A stretch of DNA of 6,064 nucleotides, taken from DASUSF01 sp036375275. GTDB lineage: Bacteria; Pseudomonadota; Alphaproteobacteria; Geminicoccales; Geminicoccaceae. Below are positions 4,164 to 6,064 of the stretch, in pieces; position 1 is the stretch's first letter, and each line of letters opens with the position of its first letter. A program made the position numbers and the translations under genes. Where the stretch lies: assembly GCA_036375275.1 (NCBI GenBank), contig DASUSF010000431.1:1-6064 (forward strand). Direction: 5' to 3'. A model generated the notes under the pieces. It saw only the letters and a list, made by a program, of their open reading frames with translations, was not told where the DNA came from and made no database searches.

Positions 4164-6064
4164 ATGGGTGGCCGTCGCCCGATCTGCCTTCTGATCTTCT
4201 GCCTGCTCTTGGCGGCGATCTCGTCGTTCGCCGATGCCGCGGCGCAGGAGCGGCGGCTCGCGCTGGTGATCGGCAATGGCGCCTATGGCACCGGCGAGCC
4301 GCTCAGCCAGCCGGTGTCGGACGCTGCGGAGGTCGCGGCCGCCCTCGAGCGGCTCGGCTTCGTGGTCGACCTGCAGACCGATCTCGGGCAGAGCGGCATG
4401 GAGGACGCGCTCCGGGCCTTCGGCTACGCCGCCCCCAATGCCGAGGTCGCGCTGGTGTTCTTCAGCGGCCATGGCATCGAGGTCGACGGCGTCAGCTATC
4501 TCCTCCCGGTCGACGCGCAGCTCCGCCGCGAGCGCGACCTGATCTACGAGGCCCTGCCGGTCGATCTGGTGCTCGAGGAGGCGGCCCAGGCCCGCGGGCT
4601 CGGCCTCGTGATCCTCGACGCATCACGCGAGAACCCGCTCGCCGAGGGGCTCCGGCAGACGCTCGGGCCGATCGGGGCGCAGCGCATCGTCGACGGCATC
4701 GGGCAGATCGCCGAGCAGCCGAGCGAGACCCTGGTCGCGCTCTCCACCCGGCCGGGCACGACCTCGATCGATGGCGACGGCCCGACCAGCATCTATGTCG
4801 GCGCGCTGCTCACCCATCTCGAGGAGCCGGGTCTGGAGCTCGATTTCCTGTTCCGCCAGGTCCGGGACAGCGTGCTCGAGGCGACCCAGCGGCGGCAGGA
4901 GCCGCGCACCTACGACGCCCTCGGCGCCGAACCCTTCTACTTCCGCGAGCGGCCGAACCGGCCGCCGGTGATCGCCGAGATCAGGCCGCTCGAGGTGCTG
5001 GACAACGCCGGACCGACGCCGCTCGGCCTGCCGCTCCCGAGCGATCCGGAGGGCGACCGGCTGGTGGTCGAGGTCACCGGGCTGCCCGAGCGGGGCGTGA
5101 TCCGCTACGGCACCCGCGCGCTCGAGGTCGGCAACCGGCTCGAGGTCGCGGTCCTCGACCAGCTCAGCTACGAACCCGACCCGGGGCAGGCCGGCGACGC
5201 CGGGGCGTTCGACTTCATGGTCGAGGACGCCGAGGGGGCGTCGGTCGGGGCCATGCTGCCGATCGTGATCAAGAGCTCGAACCGGCCGCCGGTGGTCGCC
5301 GCGCGCCAGATCCTCGAGGTCTCGGCGGTGCCGCTCAACCTGCAGACGCCGGTCGACCTCGACGGCGACCGGATGACCGTCAGGGTGACCGCGCTGCCGG
5401 AGAAGGGCGTGGTCCGCGACGGCGGCCGGATCGTCAAGGTCGGCGACGAGCTGAGCCCGATGGCGCTGGCGGGGCTGATGCTGGTCACGGAGGAGGGGGG
5501 CGCGTTCGGCACCTTCGGCTTCGACGTGATCGACGAGCGGGGCGCGCGCTCGAGCGCCCGCCTCGACATCGCGCTCTCGACCACCTTCGAGCGCGGCACG
5601 GGCCGCCCGGCCGGCGCCGGCCCGTCCGGGCCCGCGGTCGTCCGGGAGAGCCCGAGCGCGCCGGCGGAGCAACGGGTCGCAGCGCGGCCGACGGCCCCGG
5701 AACCGGCGCCCCCCGAGGCGTCGGAGATCGTCCCGGAGCCCGCGGCCCCCGAGGCGTCGCCGGCGGCGAACGGGACCGTCGCCGAGACCGCCCCGGCCGG
5801 TCAGGAGGAGCCGTCCGCCCCGCTCTACCGGACCACCCGCCTGTCCAACATCCGCGCCGAGCCCCGGGTCGAGGCCAAGCGCGTGGCCACGGTGCCGGCG
5901 GACACCGTGCTCAAGGTGACCGGCCAGGCCGACGGCCAGAACTGGTACGAGGTCGAGACCGAGGACGGGCAGACCGGCTTCATCTATTTCGCCCTGGTGC
6001 AGCCGGTCACCATCTCCGCGGTCAAGGCCAAGCTGCCGCTGGTGCGCTCGAGCGGCGAGGTCGA
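4164..6064 (+). CDS. Exported caspase-fold protein with catalytic Cys replaced by Ser, two cadherin-like repeats and SH3b domain (3' end outside window)
   Basis: The first 633 residues are visible and the frame is open at the right edge. Residues 1-27 form a Sec-type signal peptide (GRR n-region, a Leu/Ile/Ala core, likely cleavage after AAA before QER). The peptidase C14/caspase fold spans about 31-262: the first strand LALVIGNGAY, the histidine motif FFSGHG (H103) followed by YLLPVDA, and the strand LVILDASREN, where the family has DACR(D/N)NP, so the nucleophile position is S154. The p10-like part (LVALSTRPGTTSIDGDG, then YVGALLTHLEEPGL) is intact. Two cadherin/Ig-like repeats, each starting NRPPV, follow at 265-372 and 373-472. 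A Pro/Ala/Glu-rich linker (about 475-552) leads to an SH3b domain at 554-614. The only cysteines, C8 and C13, are in the signal peptide. Proteolysis is therefore unlikely, and a periplasmic binding or scaffold role is inferred. The gene has its own leader and is separate from the oxidoreductase. Confidence 0.88.
   Translation, partial: MGGRRPICLLIFCLLLAAISSFADAAAQERRLALVIGNGAYGTGEPLSQPVSDAAEVAAALERLGFVVDLQTDLGQSGMEDALRAFGYAAPNAEVALVFFSGHGIEVDGVSYLLPVDAQLRRERDLIYEALPVDLVLEEAAQARGLGLVILDASRENPLAEGLRQTLGPIGAQRIVDGIGQIAEQPSETLVALSTRPGTTSIDGDGPTSIYVGALLTHLEEPGLELDFLFRQVRDSVLEATQRRQEPRTYDALGAEPFYFRERPNRPPVIAEIRPLEVLDNAGPTPLGLPLPSDPEGDRLVVEVTGLPERGVIRYGTRALEVGNRLEVAVLDQLSYEPDPGQAGDAGAFDFMVEDAEGASVGAMLPIVIKSSNRPPVVAARQILEVSAVPLNLQTPVDLDGDRMTVRVTALPEKGVVRDGGRIVKVGDELSPMALAGLMLVTEEGGAFGTFGFDVIDERGARSSARLDIALSTTFERGTGRPAGAGPSGPAVVRESPSAPAEQRVAARPTAPEPAPPEASEIVPEPAAPEASPAANGTVAETAPAGQEEPSAPLYRTTRLSNIRAEPRVEAKRVATVPADTVLKVTGQADGQNWYEVETEDGQTGFIYFALVQPVTISAVKAKLPLVRSSGEV
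4956..5579 (+). repeat. Two tandem cadherin/Ig-like protein repeats
   Basis: Two modules of about 100 residues align along their length. Each opens with NRPPV, then PxDxxGDRxxVxVTxLPExGVxRxG, then a VGxxL segment, and closes with GxFxFxVxDxxGAxSxA before the final strand. This is the pattern of bacterial cadherin-like domains, which usually sit in extracytoplasmic proteins and mediate adhesion or act as spacers. The second copy has the more typical DLDGD, while the first has DPEGD. The repeats lie in the caspase-fold protein between the protease-like fold and the linker. Confidence 0.7.
5697..5768 (+). repeat. Two copies of a 12-residue Pro/Ala/Glu repeat in the linker
   Basis: The linker of the caspase-fold protein contains PEPAPPEASEIV followed directly by PEPAAPEASPAA. 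At DNA level CCCCCGAGGCGTCG occurs at 5710-5723 and again at 5746-5759, exactly 36 bases apart. It looks like a small in-frame duplication lengthening a flexible, extended linker before the SH3b domain. Confidence 0.6.

Noticed and set aside
2777..4276. Long minus-strand open frame (499 codons) opposite the oxidoreductase
   Set aside because: The + strand frame has a clear FAD-binding motif and DauA-like blocks. The antisense product is a low-complexity Arg/Gly/Asp-rich shadow.
4617..4631. Active-site Ser of the caspase fold as a simple sequencing error or frameshift
   Set aside because: The frame is intact on both sides, and two substitutions would be needed to restore a Cys codon.
4623..5672. 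Minus-strand open frame (349 codons) opposite the caspase-fold gene
   Set aside because: It is antisense to recognisable caspase and cadherin-like domains, its composition is Arg/Asp/Ala-rich, and no motif or ribosome site supports it.

Overview
The window is about 6 kb of very GC-rich DNA with dense genes, mostly GTG/ATG starts and G/C-ending codons. The gene content is a NarL-type two-component pair, a DauA-like FAD amine oxidoreductase and an exported caspase-fold protein with an SH3 domain. This best fits an alphaproteobacterium, perhaps of the Rhodospirillales/Geminicoccales type. The taxonomic placement is inferred from style and gene families, not from a marker gene.

Layout, left to right. 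(1) The last 45 codons of an unrecognised + strand gene are followed by a perfect 11-bp hairpin that probably ends transcription between convergent genes. (2) A minus-strand operon encodes a six-helix membrane histidine kinase of the HisKA_3 class with a GAF-like domain, followed by its NarL/FixJ response regulator. Kinase stop and regulator start share a GTGA overlap. (3) A 240-bp divergent intergenic region carries candidate promoters for both directions. (4) A + strand gene encodes a 377-residue FAD-dependent oxidoreductase closely resembling D-arginine dehydrogenase DauA. The two DauA residues recalled as important for the active site and arginine recognition (His48, Glu87) are Val and Ala here, so D-arginine is unlikely to be its substrate. 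(5) A 148-bp gap holds a possible terminator, a Crp/Fnr-like dyad and a strong Shine-Dalgarno sequence. (6) A secreted caspase-fold protein follows, still open at the window's right edge. Its catalytic Cys is replaced by Ser and the visible mature part has no cysteine at all. Two cadherin/Ig-like repeats, a Pro/Ala/Glu-rich linker and an SH3b domain follow the caspase fold.

How the genes relate: the kinase and regulator almost certainly form one signalling pathway. Their divergent placement beside the oxidoreductase makes regulation of that gene possible but unproven. The caspase-like gene has its own leader and is probably a separate unit. The strongest candidate for something unusual is this exported, apparently non-proteolytic caspase fold joined to adhesion-like and SH3 modules. 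It looks like a periplasmic binding or scaffold protein built on a dead protease. No mobile element, tRNA, rRNA or CRISPR array was seen.
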